Shown here: piece by piece, positions 33,407 through 45,377 of the stretch
How the letters are laid out: each line of letters begins with the position of its first letter
Numbering within the stretch: position 1 is the first letter of the stretch
Assembly: GCA_037042185.1 (NCBI GenBank)
Contig: JAXQJY010000025.1
Location: 1,240,001 to 1,304,000, forward strand
Length of the DNA: 64,000 nucleotides
Direction: 5' to 3'
Source of the DNA: Sordariomycetes sp. S80-01Y
Taxonomy: Eukaryota > Ascomycota > Sordariomycetes
Made by a program: the position numbers and the translations under genes
The notes under the pieces: generated by a model
The model's database searches: none
What the model saw: the letters and a program-made list of their open reading frames with translations, nothing else
What the model was told of the DNA's origin: nothing

Positions 33407-36400
33407 GAGCATGGCCCAAAGGCGACACGGGTTGGTGCTTGGTGGGAACCTTCGGACCATTATGTTTGATCCCACGGGATTCGAGGTTTGACTTCGACAC
33501 AGCGCTTACAGGGCGAGAAGTTGCTTGCCAAGCGGTAACTACGGTGCTCAGATAGTCGCGTTAGCCTGAGAAAGAAACAACGAGTTTGATACAATCATGG
33601 GAGCCAAAGTCGCGAGGTTCCGAAGGGAAGAGTGCTTTGATCATCGTCCTATTCTTAGATCATGACCTGCTGCAACCATTGTCGGACTTCCTCATAATCT
33701 ACGATTGGCAGATTCGTTAGCAGCCCGCCCCTTGCCCCTGTCATCTCCCTCGACATGTGAGGAAGGCGGCATCGAGAAGTTCTAGACGCCCGTGATCAAC
33801 GGACGATGATCAGAAGCGGGAGTTGCACAAACAGTCCGGAGGGGGAACCTTGTCCGCGGGGATCGGAAATGCAGGGTTGAAACGAAACATGAGGGAATCA
33901 TTCCATAACACCGGAGAGGTGGTGAGGACGCCGTACGTTGATGGTGCTGTCAGGACAGGGTACGGGAGAGGGGCGGGGCGGACATGACCGAAGGGGTCGC
34001 GGTCAGGTCACCTCGTTGTTCAGTCATTGTCGACAGTCAAGACGCGTGTCTTGGCTGCCAGAAGCTTTCGGCGTGGAGGAAAGGCTCAGGAACGCGCCCG
34101 CGTTGGTCGGCCACGCCACTGCCGAGAATACCGGAGGAGGGTGAAGGAAAAGGAAAAGGCTTGAGGTCCGGAGGACGCTGAGTCGACCAAGGCAATAGTC
34201 TGCTGCTGGCGGTCGTCATTAGCCAGTGGTGAGCTGTTCCAGAATCTGGGAGGAGTGGGATGATAGGATTGAAGGTGAAGGGTGTGGAGCGGGAGGATCT
34301 ATAATTAACAGCGATGGGAACTAAGACGGGTTATATGTGCACGAGTTATGCGCGCTTTCTGGATGTTTTGATTTCGTGGCGATCATCTTAACCGACAACT
34401 GAAGCTGCAATGCCGACCAAAGCTGCACATGATTAATCACAGCCTCCCACTTTGACCTGCACTGTTTCTCCGACGCCCTGTTGGAGTTGCCAGGTGAATG
34501 TCATGCCATGTTGACGACAGCGGGAGGAAGGCTTCCATCGTCTGGGGTTGCCATCTCTGACGGATCTGAGACACGTTGAAATCCCCGTGGCCAATCATGG
34601 CTTTGTTTCATCCTGAGAAGGGCTTGATCGGGTATGGCGGGTTTGAGCAGCTTAGTGACGGGCTGGTGGGCTGAGGTAAGCGGCGAATCAGACGTCAGTG
34701 ACCACAGAAAACCGACGCGACGCGAGCTTCACGACTCTTGGAGCCCGACAACCCACCAATCCGCCGAACGGGCTCGATGTAACGACGGTCTGTCCCCCAG
34801 ACACGCTTTTCTTCTTCTCAAATGTTTGGAAACATGGGCACAGCTCAATCCTCAGCTGGTGCCTGGATTCTCATGGATTGCATCTGGCGCGCCTGAGTCC
34901 CGCGCTTGACATGTCATAGAGACGACGGCGCTAGCAGAGAACGAGCAACCGACACGTCGTTCTCGCCGCTAGACGCCGTCGGCACTTAACAGTATGGGGA
35001 CTGACTGCTTTTTATCTGCTACTTGCCCCATCAGTGTACACACAGATGGACGAGCCGGTCGGCTATCAGCGCTCCCCCGAGCTGACCGTCAACGGGGTCT
35101 CCGTCCCATTGCTTTTGGCGCCTGACAGCTGGAGCGATATGAAGACACTCCAGCGCTTTTTACGAGCGATTGCTAAAAGCAATTGCCAGCTCCAGCATCA
35201 TCACAGCGTATCATTGCGCCCACACGCCCTGGAAGGGATCCTTGTGTCACAAGAACAGAAGCAGCCATTCCCCGTAGAGTCGCCTCTTGCAGCAAGCCAA
35301 AACACGGCCCTGCCTCGGATCTGTCGCTCATACGCACTAGTCCGGCCTGTCAACTCCCAAGCTTAGCTCCCACCTCCCACCCCCGGCGCTGGGGCTGGCG
35401 CCATTCACTGCTCGCCTCGACCGAACCCGACTCATCACTGACCGGCGCCGAACCTCGTTGTCCTAGCGTCGCGGCTGGAAGTCGAGCGCAGCGATGGCCT
35501 TGTGTTGCGCTTCTGGCTGACGGCCTGCCTCACTAGAGCTGCCGGCCATCGTGAGCACATACGCCTGCGTATTGCCTGGCGCGAATCAGCTTCACGGGCC
35601 TTCACCTCTGGATGCGGCCCAGAAGCCGCCGTAGACTTTCACTGGCTCTGTGGAAGATGTCCCGCATTGCCCTACCGGATCTCCCACAGGCTCTTTCCAT
35701 CAGTGGTTGCAGAGCTGACAAGTTACCGGAATCCCTCGACAGAGCTCGAGTCCGACTGACGCCATCGCGTTCGTCTCTCGGAGTTTTTAGATCTCACCCG
35801 CACGGCTTTGGGCCTCTTTCAGGCAAGATTGAAGATCCAATGCGCAAGGCGAGGCCCAAGACTGGAGCCGGACCCAAAATCCACGAGCCTGAGAGCCCAG
35901 AGCAGCCACAGCCCTGAGTTGAGAATCCCTGGAGCCAAGTGTTTCCATCCCGCAAGGACCCTGACCCTGGTTGTGGCCAGACCCTGGTCAATCGGAACCA
36001 AAGCCACAGTCTGAGCCAGAGCCCAAGAACCCACTTTGGTCGTCGACGACACATGTAACACACCAGCACTTATCCCTGTGTCAGATGCGGGTCACGCCCA
36101 ACATCGAGGAGTTTGGAATTGTAGGAGACTTGCACTGCTCCGCCCTCTTCTTGCAACTTGCGACGGGTCGAAGCTAGCAGCCCATGGATGTTCCCTTCCC
36201 ACAGGTACCCGACCCTCGTCTGCGAGGCATCGTCTTATACCCGCAGTACCCAGCAGCACATCCACCTTCTTCCATCTTCCAGTTCTGCTATAGACTACTG
36301 TATACAAACACTAGTCCTTCCGCTCATTGCTCCCCGACCTGACCTGCTAGTCGCTCTCTCAGCCTGTTTTCCCTATAATACCTCTCTTATAGGTACTTAC

Positions 36401-36896
36401 CTGCTCCAGTTCGCTCCTTCGAAGCCTTCGTACCGACTCTCCAGTCTCGACGCCCTACCAATCACTCTCTCTCACTGTAACGCCGCAGCCATTCATCCGA
36501 CACCATCTCGTCCTCTTGATTCGAGCGAAGCCTGTTGTCGAGCCCTCCCTTTCATTTACCTCGAACTCGCTCAATTGGTTTCACCGCGACGCTTTTGCTC
36601 CAACGCACGAGTACGCGCGCCGGCCTCGACCGCCGTCTCTTCCCAAATCAGTCCCCAGACCCGTCCCTACCCAAAAGCAGGACATACCATTGCACGGTGA
36701 GTCATGCATGGTTAGGCTGGCACTAACGCCGACACGGCATCCCCTCTGAGCTGGCAGCCTTAATCGACCTGGTACCTATATCGATACTAACCTTTAGATC
36801 CTTGTACCTAGATCTCCAGGGCACCACCGTCCAACACATCCACACGTCGCTCTCGAGGCTTAGTGCTATTCCCGTCTCATCGGCCCATAAACCACC
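33407..36896. other. 3.5-kb upstream region and leader of the Rua1-like regulator
   Basis: No convincing gene is found. The first part (33407 to about 34400) is plain intergenic sequence, including the 3' end of the Pro-rich gene. The last 650 bases (36240-36896) are pyrimidine-rich with a TATAAT-like element at about 36375, as expected of core promoter plus leader. A spliced leader is likely: donor GTGAGT at 36697, branch-type CTAAC at 36723 with acceptor AG at 36757, and a second, stronger branch/acceptor pair (TACTAAC, TTTAG at 36797). Open frames here (for example 36158-36700) look like leader sequence, not protein. Confidence 0.55.
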
Positions 36897-38890
36897 ATGG
36901 AGTCGACGCATCTCAAGTTGTGAGTTCCCGCTTTGTTCTCTCACCATATGCACGCAAAAAATCAGCCCCCGTACATCTTTACTGACCGACTGTTTGTCAA
37001 AGACGGTCCAAGTTTTCGAAGCCTTTCTTCTCCTTCAATTCCAATCCTCTATTTCGGAGTCAGGAAGCGCCTAGGACGCCTCCCGTAATTACGATGAATG
37101 AGGACGATATCCCCAAGAGCGATGAGGCTGTGCCTTCGACTGCTTGGTCGACACCCGCCACTACCGCTGACGGCAACACGGCATACAATGCTCCCGTCAC
37201 TTCACAGCCAGCACTGGATGCTTCGTCGACATCAATGCCTCCTATGTCGACCGGTACGCCATCAAGACCGGTCTCAGGCCATCAAGAACTTCAAACACCT
37301 GTTTCAATGGAGGACAGTAAGTAGTACTGCACCTCTCAACACGCACACAGCTTATGGTTCGACCCAGATTTTTACAACCAAAAGCCTTACGAGGATCAGT
37401 TCTCCTTACACGGTATGGTGCCAGACATGGCCATCGGTCAAGCTTTCACGACGGATGAGGCTATTCCTGTCTTCGACCTCGACGGCCATGACCCTTCATC
37501 GCAAGGAACCTTCCGAGGTTATCAAATCAACTATGGCGAAGGTCCTGACCCCAGGAGGATATCCGGGTCGTCCTTCACGATGTCGACGTCTGGGCCTCTT
37601 TCTGACATGCCCTACGAGGACTTTTCGACCGCCATGTCCGACGCCCCTTCTTTCTGCTCAGACTACCCGCCGCCTTCTAACAGGAACTCGTGGATGTCAT
37701 CGACGCATCTGTCTCCTGTCGCTTCGCCGCGGATGTCTTCACAGGGTCGATCTGAGATCGTTCGCACGCAGAGTCGAGGCAGAGCCTCTCCGTCACCGCG
37801 TCCCAGCGTTCGCTCTGCGCCTTACAGCATCGAGGGCGTGAGGAACAACAAGAGGTGGTCGACTGGTTCATACGGCACCATGTCGAATCGCCGGCAGTCG
37901 CCGTTCACGTATCATGCCGGCCACGAAGCGCACGCCGTTTATCAACCCGCCGCTCATCAACGTATGTTCAACTCAGCGCCCCTGAATCCGACGACAGCAA
38001 GACTGACAAGCCCAGCTACCGTGCAGCCTCCGTATCTCATGCCCTGTCAGCCAGCTCCTGGCCTTCAAAGAAACAGCATGCTGCTTCCGACGCAATTGCC
38101 GTCCCAAAATCTCCACGACCACCACCGTCACCCGTTCGAGCCGACGCCCGCGCCGCTGTTGTCGCATGGCCTCTTCCGCATGCTTCAATCCAACGCGGAC
38201 GCCCACTCCCTGCATCGCCGTTACGCCGAGCTCTCCGACCCCCCTGACTTGTTTGGTGCCCTGTCCGAGGAGCAGTCCTCGCCGCCGGAGGAGGACATGA
38301 ATCCGTCTGATCCCGATTTGGTTCCCCGGGAGCAGGATCTCCGGTTCGAGGGTGACTTGTACACGCCTCGCTGGGTTCGCGGCCATGGCAATAAACGTGA
38401 AGGCTGGTGCGGCATCTGCAAACCCGGTCGCTGGCTCGTCCTCAAGAACTCCGCCTACTGGTACGACAAGTCCTTCTCGCACGGTATCTCCGCCGCGACC
38501 GGCGCTCCCTTCCAAGAGCCCCTTGACACGCGTCGCATGGACGGCAACCCCGACGTCTGGGAGGGCCTTTGCTCCAGCTGCAACGACTGGGTCGCTCTGG
38601 TCAGTAACAAGAAGAAGGGAACGACTTGGTTCAGACACGCGTACAAATGCCACTCGCATCCCAAGGCGAAGGACTCAGCGAAACGCAGGCGTGAGAAGAG
38701 CGATGCCAGGAGCATGACGACTGCTAGCAAGGCCATCAAGACGGACGCAACCCCTTCGACGCCGCATCTCGCGCCCGGTTCAACGGTGCACACGCAATTA
38801 TCTGGGGGGCTGTCGGAGTTCCATCCGCACAGCCAGATGCACGCTCACCATCCCTTGCTGTCGAGCGGGACGTACCCCAATATGATCTAA
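36897..38890 (+). CDS. Zinc-domain transcription regulator (Rua1-type C-terminal domain)
   Basis: Three exons, 36897-36919, 37003-37316 and 37368-38890, giving 619 residues. The donors are GTGAGT and GTAAGT. The second acceptor (CCCAG at 37367) is chosen because the nearer AG at 37350 would break frame and leave a 34-nt intron. The N-terminal two thirds are Ser/Pro-rich and disordered. The C-terminal domain (about residues 455-560) matches the Rua1 C-terminal domain known from the Ustilago regulator Rua1. Its metal-binding residues are in EGWCGICKPGRWLVLKNSAY, GLCSSCNDWVALVSNKKKG and WFRHAYKCHSH, followed by a basic nuclear-signal-like stretch (AKRRREKS). It probably acts as a nuclear transcription factor; its targets are unknown. 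Confidence 0.82.
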
Positions 38891-41800
38891 GCACATACGC
38901 GAGCTCGGTCCTCGCTGCTACGAAGAACGAGACCACTCTCCGGAAGCAAGCCTTTCGGTTGGAAGAGTCTGTCTCGATGACGATGACACGAAGAAAAGAA
39001 AACGCTGTACGGAATGATATTCTCCTATCTCAGGGCACAACTTTCCTATCACTTACTTTCTTTCCTTCTTTCACTATTGGTTTATGTATCTACTTGCTGT
39101 CTACGGGGTGTGCGACAACGCCCCAGGTATGAAATACCCAAAGGTGGTGTCGAGATGCTGCGCATCCGCCTCTTGTCGAGTTCCGTTGGGCTTGCTTTGT
39201 AGCAGTCCGGTGTGGTTGGATGAGATTTTGGGACGCGTGTACGTTTTTCTGTTACAAACTGATACCTGTTTCTCTTTATGTCATGTCTGGCTTGGATATC
39301 CTGTATGGTATGGTATATAGATGCTCTAGATAGTGGCGGGAAGAGATGTGTTGGAACTGCTGGTCAGCCATGATAGGAGACGAGATAAAGAAAGACGTCT
39401 ACAAGACGGTTGTGGTGCCATCGTTCCCAAGTTCCCCTGTTCTTCCACCATTTCCTCCCATGGAACCGCCACTTGACTTCTACCGAGCACGACCACGCGG
39501 CCTTGACGTAAAGTGGGAGTCGAGAAGTCGGTGATGCCCAAGCACTGCGTATTCTACACCTAGAGTCCGGCTGCGGAGACCCTTGGGCCGATCTGTAAAG
39601 ATCGGAAAGGCGGCGAAATGATGCCTCACTTTCGCCATCGGGCATTCGCCCAGGCGTAGCGTGCGTCCCGCCATCATGCAAGTCGAGCTCAAAGTCCAGC
39701 CTGGTGAGAGGTGGGCGCCACTCGGCCAGGATGGGGCTCATAAGAGCCTCACTTCTTTCGCTTGCGGGGTTTTCAGTCTGATGGCTCCGACAAACAAGAA
39801 TCCTTCGGGGCTCTTGTCGCCGGATGAGTGGAAGCTTTGAACAAACACTCGGTGAGCAGCAGCACCACGGGAGCCTGCAATGTCTAGCCTTCATGCAGAG
39901 GAGCAGCGTCCGGCGTGCCTGACCGAGGGTGGCCCCATAAGTTAAGCATCTCATGGCTCGCTCACGATGACCGCCACTGCACCAGATCGTTACCTTTCGG
40001 ATGTCCAAGTCGCATTGAGAGTGGGTGATTGGGTATCAACACCACAGCCCACCGCTACCCTATAGCCCAGTGATGACATGCCGACCGCAAGGGTCTTGCC
40101 TGTTACCCAGAGGATGTCTAAGGGTCTAGACCAAACTCCCCATCGACGACCTCTCCAAGTCCCCGAGAGGTTCCAAGAGTTCAAAGGTGGGAATGCGATC
40201 TGGAACAATGTCTTGGTGGCCGTTGTTTAAGGGATTCGAGGGAGGGAACTTTGCTAGGTAGCGCTTTAAACCCCTGTCTCGCAAGAGAGATTGGTGGCGT
40301 CTTCTCAGGCACGCCGCACGTGCTTCGCCTGGAGCTCCTCCAGTTTTCGATCGAGGTTCGTTCCGTTAGGAAGGACGATTGCGCACACGGTCAATTGGGC
40401 TCGCAATAATTGTCAGCGCGCGGCGCCCCTGACAATCTGAAGTCGATCACCAGGTGGTACTCGCGCCACCGTCAGCTAGAGTTAGCGGCGAAGCTGTAGT
40501 CCTCGGAAACCGCTCTGCCAGCGCAGTGTGCGTTGTCGTAGGCCCAGGAAATGTGCGTTGAAGCGAAAGCCGATTGAGATTATGCAGGTACCGCTATGCG
40601 AGCTTGTGCACCGGGGAAATTCGTCAATGAGATGACGTTGCTTGCGGGCAGTACTCACAAAGAGGGCAAAAGCAACGGCTCAAGCATTCCTCCTCCCTCG
40701 CTCGGGATCCGATGGAGACCTGAGGGTCTCGGATGGCCCGAAGTTTCTCGCCTGAAATCAAGGACCGGAGATGAGATGAGGCGCCGGCCTGGAAATCCAG
40801 CCTTTTGATACCGCGCGGTTGAGGCTGAGGCCTACTGGAGCAAAGTTCAGGTCATAGCGGAGCCCTTAGCCTGTTTTCCGGGGTGGAAATCGAGATCTGG
40901 CGGGGAAAAGACGGCGGTGATGTGCAATCGATTCGCGGTTCCGAGGCGGCATGGCTTTCCCGCTCGGTCAGAAGATCGATAGCAGTCCTATACAAGATGC
41001 TGAGAGCCGTCGTGAATCGATCTGCCTGAGAGGTCTCGCAAAGATCACCCAGCTCCTTATCTGTGTTCCACAGCTTCTGGAGAGGGCGAACATGTGCCGG
41101 GGCGGACTGGTGTCGGCGGAGGATGGAGCTCGGAGGCGCCAAGATGAGCGGCCAAGCTGGGATCGGGAAGTTGGGTTTCCCATCGCGAATTCGAGATGCC
41201 GAAATGAGGCGCCGATACGGATACTAGACTAATTGTTGCAATGGCAACAGATCCAAGCTCCCGTTAAGGCTTCAGGGGTTCAAAGTGGCCCGAACGGCCC
41301 TCCAGTTTGGGGGTTCCGTACCGGCATCGTTGGTGGCACAAAGTTTCCAGGCGTTGGCGTCCAAGCGCAATGGTTGGCTGTCAATCCATCAACGTCCACA
41401 GTCGTGCAGACGACACAGTTGCCGTGGACTGAAAGGGATTGTTCGCCGTCAACATTGGCATGGCAGCATGCAGCAGCAGTAGCTCATTTGCCTTGATCTG
41501 GTCTGGCCCCTCCCTACAGCACCATATCTTCCGGACAGCATCTGCCCGAGATGCCCTGGAGCTAAGCGCCGAGATTGTGCTGCTGGCACTACCTGCATGT
41601 CGCGTGGCACAGATTCGAGATCATGACGGGGAGGGCCAGGGCGTTTGCCGTGCACCGCAGGGCTCGAGGACTCCATCTTGGAAATGAAGGAGCTCCCTTG
41701 CTACTACTGACTACTTTACTACTAAGGAGTAGTACTGACACTAGTACCGTAGTGCCTTGCGTGGCGATGTCGTCGCTTGCTGCTCGTGTCGCTGCGTGTC

Positions 41801-43097
41801 TCGAGAGGGATGCGAGGAGAGCGCTTAGACGTAACATGATGACTCGGATAGAGTACGATGCGATGCTACGGAGTAAGGTTGTTCTGTTCCTGCGTGCTGC
41901 TGCACCGTCTGATCGAGCGCCCACTCTCAGTGCCAATAGCACCGCCATGAGGTGAGAGGTACCTCAGTCAGCCTGACGTGGTGCCTGTACGCACCATGAC
42001 CTGCCCCGCTTGGAACCCGGACGCCGCCAGTTGCAGCGAGTGCGGTGCGGGTGCGGTGACGGTGCCTCAGCTGCCAGTGCGGTGCAGTGCGGTGCAGTGC
42101 GGTGCAGTGCAGTGCCAGAGCCAGATTGGGGATGCATCCACCGCAATTCACAAGCTGAAGAGCTGCTCACCTTTCCATTCACAAGCCGTGATTCTGCCCG
42201 GACGACCAGGTCCATTGCGCCGCCAATCTTTCGCGCGAAAAAAGATCCACTCAGGATTCACGATTTTCTCAATGAAGAGCATCTGCCTGGCACCAGTCTA
42301 GGGTCTGAAGCCTCTGAAGCCTCTGAAAGTACCTGCTTGCCAAACCATTGGCCCGGACTCGACACCCACCATCCTCACGCCGCCCGGCCACACTACCGTT
42401 CGTCCTCTCCAGCTGTCCATGCTACCGTCCCTGGTTCCCTGGTCTGGTCTCCTCCAGCCTATTGTACTATACTTCCCCGTTAGCTTAGCAGCTCTGACGA
42501 CCAGAGTGCTGGTGCTGGACTAAGTCGGAAACGGTGCCCTGCGTCCGAGTCTCTCTCTTTTCTTCGCAGCCGAACAGTCATCTTCAATCTGGAACTTCTC
42601 TTTCCCCCCCAAACACCTCGAGCCCTCTCCCCGAATCGGTTCGCTCCCCTCTCCAGCCTGGCATTGGACAGCAACAGTTCCCGAATCTTTGTCCCAATCT
42701 GTCGTAAGTCCCCACGAGGCATTCCGGTCGACATTCTGCCCCTCTCCCCGGGCAGGGTGCCTCTCCCTCGGGTGCCATGTCCTGCCCTTCCTTTGACTCT
42801 CGAAGCTGACGGGCCGATCCCTCTACAACAGGCACGAGAACTTCTGCCGCTACATATCTTAATGAACGGCCACATCGACCCTTAATGACTTTAACGACGC
42901 CAATGTTTGGTTCATGAGCAAAGATCCCTCTTGACGACTTAGAATCTTCAACTCACGTTGTTACCACCCTGTACCTCCGTAATCGATCTCGACCCTCTCT
43001 GCCCTTTCGAGACGTATCCTGCGAACGAAGCTACCTGCTCCCTACCGATCGAACCCATACTCGATGCTCGACCGACAGTTCTAGACGTTCGTCCTTC
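38891..43097. other. 4.2-kb gene-free region upstream of the PHD-finger gene
   Basis: I find no supported gene. It starts with the 3' UTR of the Rua1-like gene. It holds a small perfect inverted repeat (7-bp arms, 41717-41734), a 10-bp tandem repeat (42081-42110) and a 9-bp repeat (42304-42328). The last 700 bases are pyrimidine-rich promoter and leader. A GTAAGT donor at 42704 may belong to a leader intron. Open frames such as 39364-40008 (minus) lack any family signature. Confidence 0.55.
42081..42110. repeat. Three exact tandem copies of GGTGCAGTGC
   Basis: Three identical 10-bp units, flanked by partial copies (42037-42080 and 42111-42116). A 9-bp CTGAAGCCT repeat follows at 42304-42328. 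The position is about 1 kb upstream of the PHD-finger gene start. On the opposite strand it reads as TGCAC words, like the island at 3631-3655. Confidence 0.85.
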
Positions 43098-45377
43098 ATG
43101 CTGCGCAATCACAAGTCGAGGTAGAGCTGCTATGAGTGGGGAGCGCCCAGTGTCCAGGCAAGCCCTCGCCGGTCCTGTCGAATGCAATGTCTCGGCTAAC
43201 ACATGTCCCATAGCTTTGGAGATCCAAACGCTCAACCGCCTACCCCCCGACAGACTCCTACGTCTGCCACTTTTCCTAGTCCAGTTTTCGCAACTCCCCA
43301 GCAAACTCAGGGTGAATTCGGCGAGCCCGCCTCCCAGACCCCACGCTTCGCCGAGGACTACTCCGTCTTCAACAACACGCCAGGGAACTTGAAGGGAGGG
43401 CAGGCACAATTCACCGGCTTCGTCCCATTTACGCCCACAAGCCAGCCTGGAGGGCACAAGCGCCTGCTCTCCTCGGACAGCGCGTCAACGGAGGCACAGC
43501 AACAGGAAGTCCAGTTCTCGCCAACCTTCATAGCCCCTTTACAACAGCTTGCGAGCCCGGCCTTACCGGCCTCGGGGCAGACACAAACGGCCACACCTCC
43601 TCCATCTTCGAAAAAAGAAGGCCGGAAGCTTGCCCCAAGGCTCAATATGAATCAAGATGGCCAAGAGTATCCCCAACCAGACTTCATGGGCGCCCAGCCG
43701 AACGACATGTCTGGGTTCCTCAACAGTCCAGGAGATCTGTTCTCCTATCCAATGTCAGCGCCGGTAACGGGGCCAGAAAACAATTTTTGGGACCCTGCGA
43801 GCTTAGACATGCCCATGGACATGGACTTTAGCGCGACTGACTTCCTCGATACGAATCTGAACCCGAATACCACCTCTAGCCACCGCCACTCGGCTTCGTT
43901 CGACTGGAACAGCGAACCACACATGTTCCAAAGCCCACCGCAGCCCGTACCAGCTCCGATCAAGAAGCAGCAGAAGACAAAACCTCTCGCGAAGAAGGCC
44001 AGAGCGCTCGCCCCCAAGCCCCCTGCGACAGATGCCGCTTCTGCGCCGCAGCCAGTGTTGATGAGCAACGGCAATATGAGCATAGATAACTCCTTTGCCA
44101 TGGGTCCTGGAGATGCGGTTGATCCAGGTATACTCTTCAGTCGACCAAACAGCGCTGCAGCCAGTGGGAGCTTCAACATGATGCCGAACATGGGACAAGC
44201 TGAGATGGCTCTGCCTGGTCCGGCAAACATCCCCGACGAGAGCGCCCGGAGGTCCATGAGCATCCAAAATGCGAGGAAGGGGCAGATGCCGGACCGAGCG
44301 GCGGCCAGCTCTCCCATCAAGCCTTCAGCTGCCCGACCGGGCTTGTCACGGAGTATGAGTGACAACAGAGGTAGAAGACCCTTGGGCCGCAACGCGGTGG
44401 TAATGCAGTCGTCACGATCTATTGCGCCGGCAAGACAGATTCCTGGCACGGATGCGAGGGGGCTGTCCCGCTCAGGCAGGATATCGCCATTGAAGAAGCA
44501 GAACCGTCAGTCTGGTCTTGCATCTATACCTGAGTCAGCCAATCGACCGGGGTCTCGGGCATCCGTGAAGTTCTACATTGGCGCCGATGGGCGCGCCCAC
44601 GCGGAAGCAGCAGGTGCTGGAGGGCGGCCTGCATCAAACGGAGGATCTCGTTCTCGATCTTCGGGAACACCAGAGGACGAGGAGTCCGAGTCTTCTTCAG
44701 ACGATGAACCGATCATTATACCCAGCAGGAACGCATCCTTTAACGCATCGTTCGCTCTTCCGGATCCTCGCAAGCCGGTCGGATCAATATTCCACCCCTC
44801 TCGACGCAGCATAAGCGACCGAAGCGCAAGCACTATAACAGCCTCCGAAACCTCGCACAACATTAACGACGCTGCTAGCGAGGCCGAGACAGTTCTGAAT
44901 GAGGGCGAGCAAGAGGGGGGTGATGCCGCCAACGAACTACTCAAGGTACGAGAGAACAGACAGCATTTGGGGAGCTCGTTCTCGGGCCTGAAGTCGCAGC
45001 GGCTGTTTGGCATACCGGGCGGCACACATGGTAACTCGATCTCGCCGACTCGCACAGATTCGGGTAACACGACAGACGAACCAGGGGTAAGGTGTGTGTG
45101 TCACAGGAACGACTTCACCGGGTTCCTGGTTCAGTGGTGAGTGAAGAAGTTCTGAAGGATAACGCCTAGACTAACGAAAACTAGTGAGTCGTGCGAGATG
45201 TGGCAACATGGATCGTGTGTCAACCAACAGGCTCAACCCCGAGTCTACATATGTGCCTTCTGTGCGCACACGCCGAACATGCGAGGCGGTCGCCTTCGGG
45301 ATACAGGACGGAGTGGACTAGACTTTGGGATGGCATCCTCGCCACTGGCAAGCAAGTCCTTCCGGGGGCTCAGATGA
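43098..45377 (+). CDS. PHD-finger chromatin protein
   Basis: Preferred model: 43098-43120, 43214-45136 and 45185-45377, giving 712 residues. Exon 1 (MLRNHKS) joins in frame to SFGDPNAQPPTPRQTPTSAT across an intron with donor GTAGAG, branch GCTAAC and acceptor CATAG. Without that intron, an in-frame ATG at 43203 would start a 708-residue form. The last splice (GTGAGT...CTAG, 48 nt) completes the zinc finger. Its ligands follow the C4HC3 order: RCVCHRND, then QWCESCEMWQHGSCV, then YICAFCAHT, all at the far C-terminus (about residues 635-685). The rest is Ser/Pro/Gln-rich and disordered with a basic stretch (about residues 240-265) and acidic runs (EDEESESSSDDEP). PHD fingers commonly read histone H3 tails; the complex is unknown. 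Confidence 0.82.

Noticed and set aside
36158-36700. 180-codon open frame on the plus strand before the Rua1-like gene
   Set aside because: Ser/Pro/Leu-rich translation of a pyrimidine-rich leader, no family motif, and its end runs into a strong GTGAGT splice donor.
39364-40008. 214-codon open frame on the minus strand
   Set aside because: Composition is random-looking with many Cys/Trp/Arg, no recognisable motif, and no promoter or intron context.
41717-41734. Small inverted repeat TACTACT-AAGG-AGTAGTA as a possible terminator or transposon end
   Set aside because: Seven-bp arms with no flanking target duplication, element body or adjacent gene; too short to interpret.
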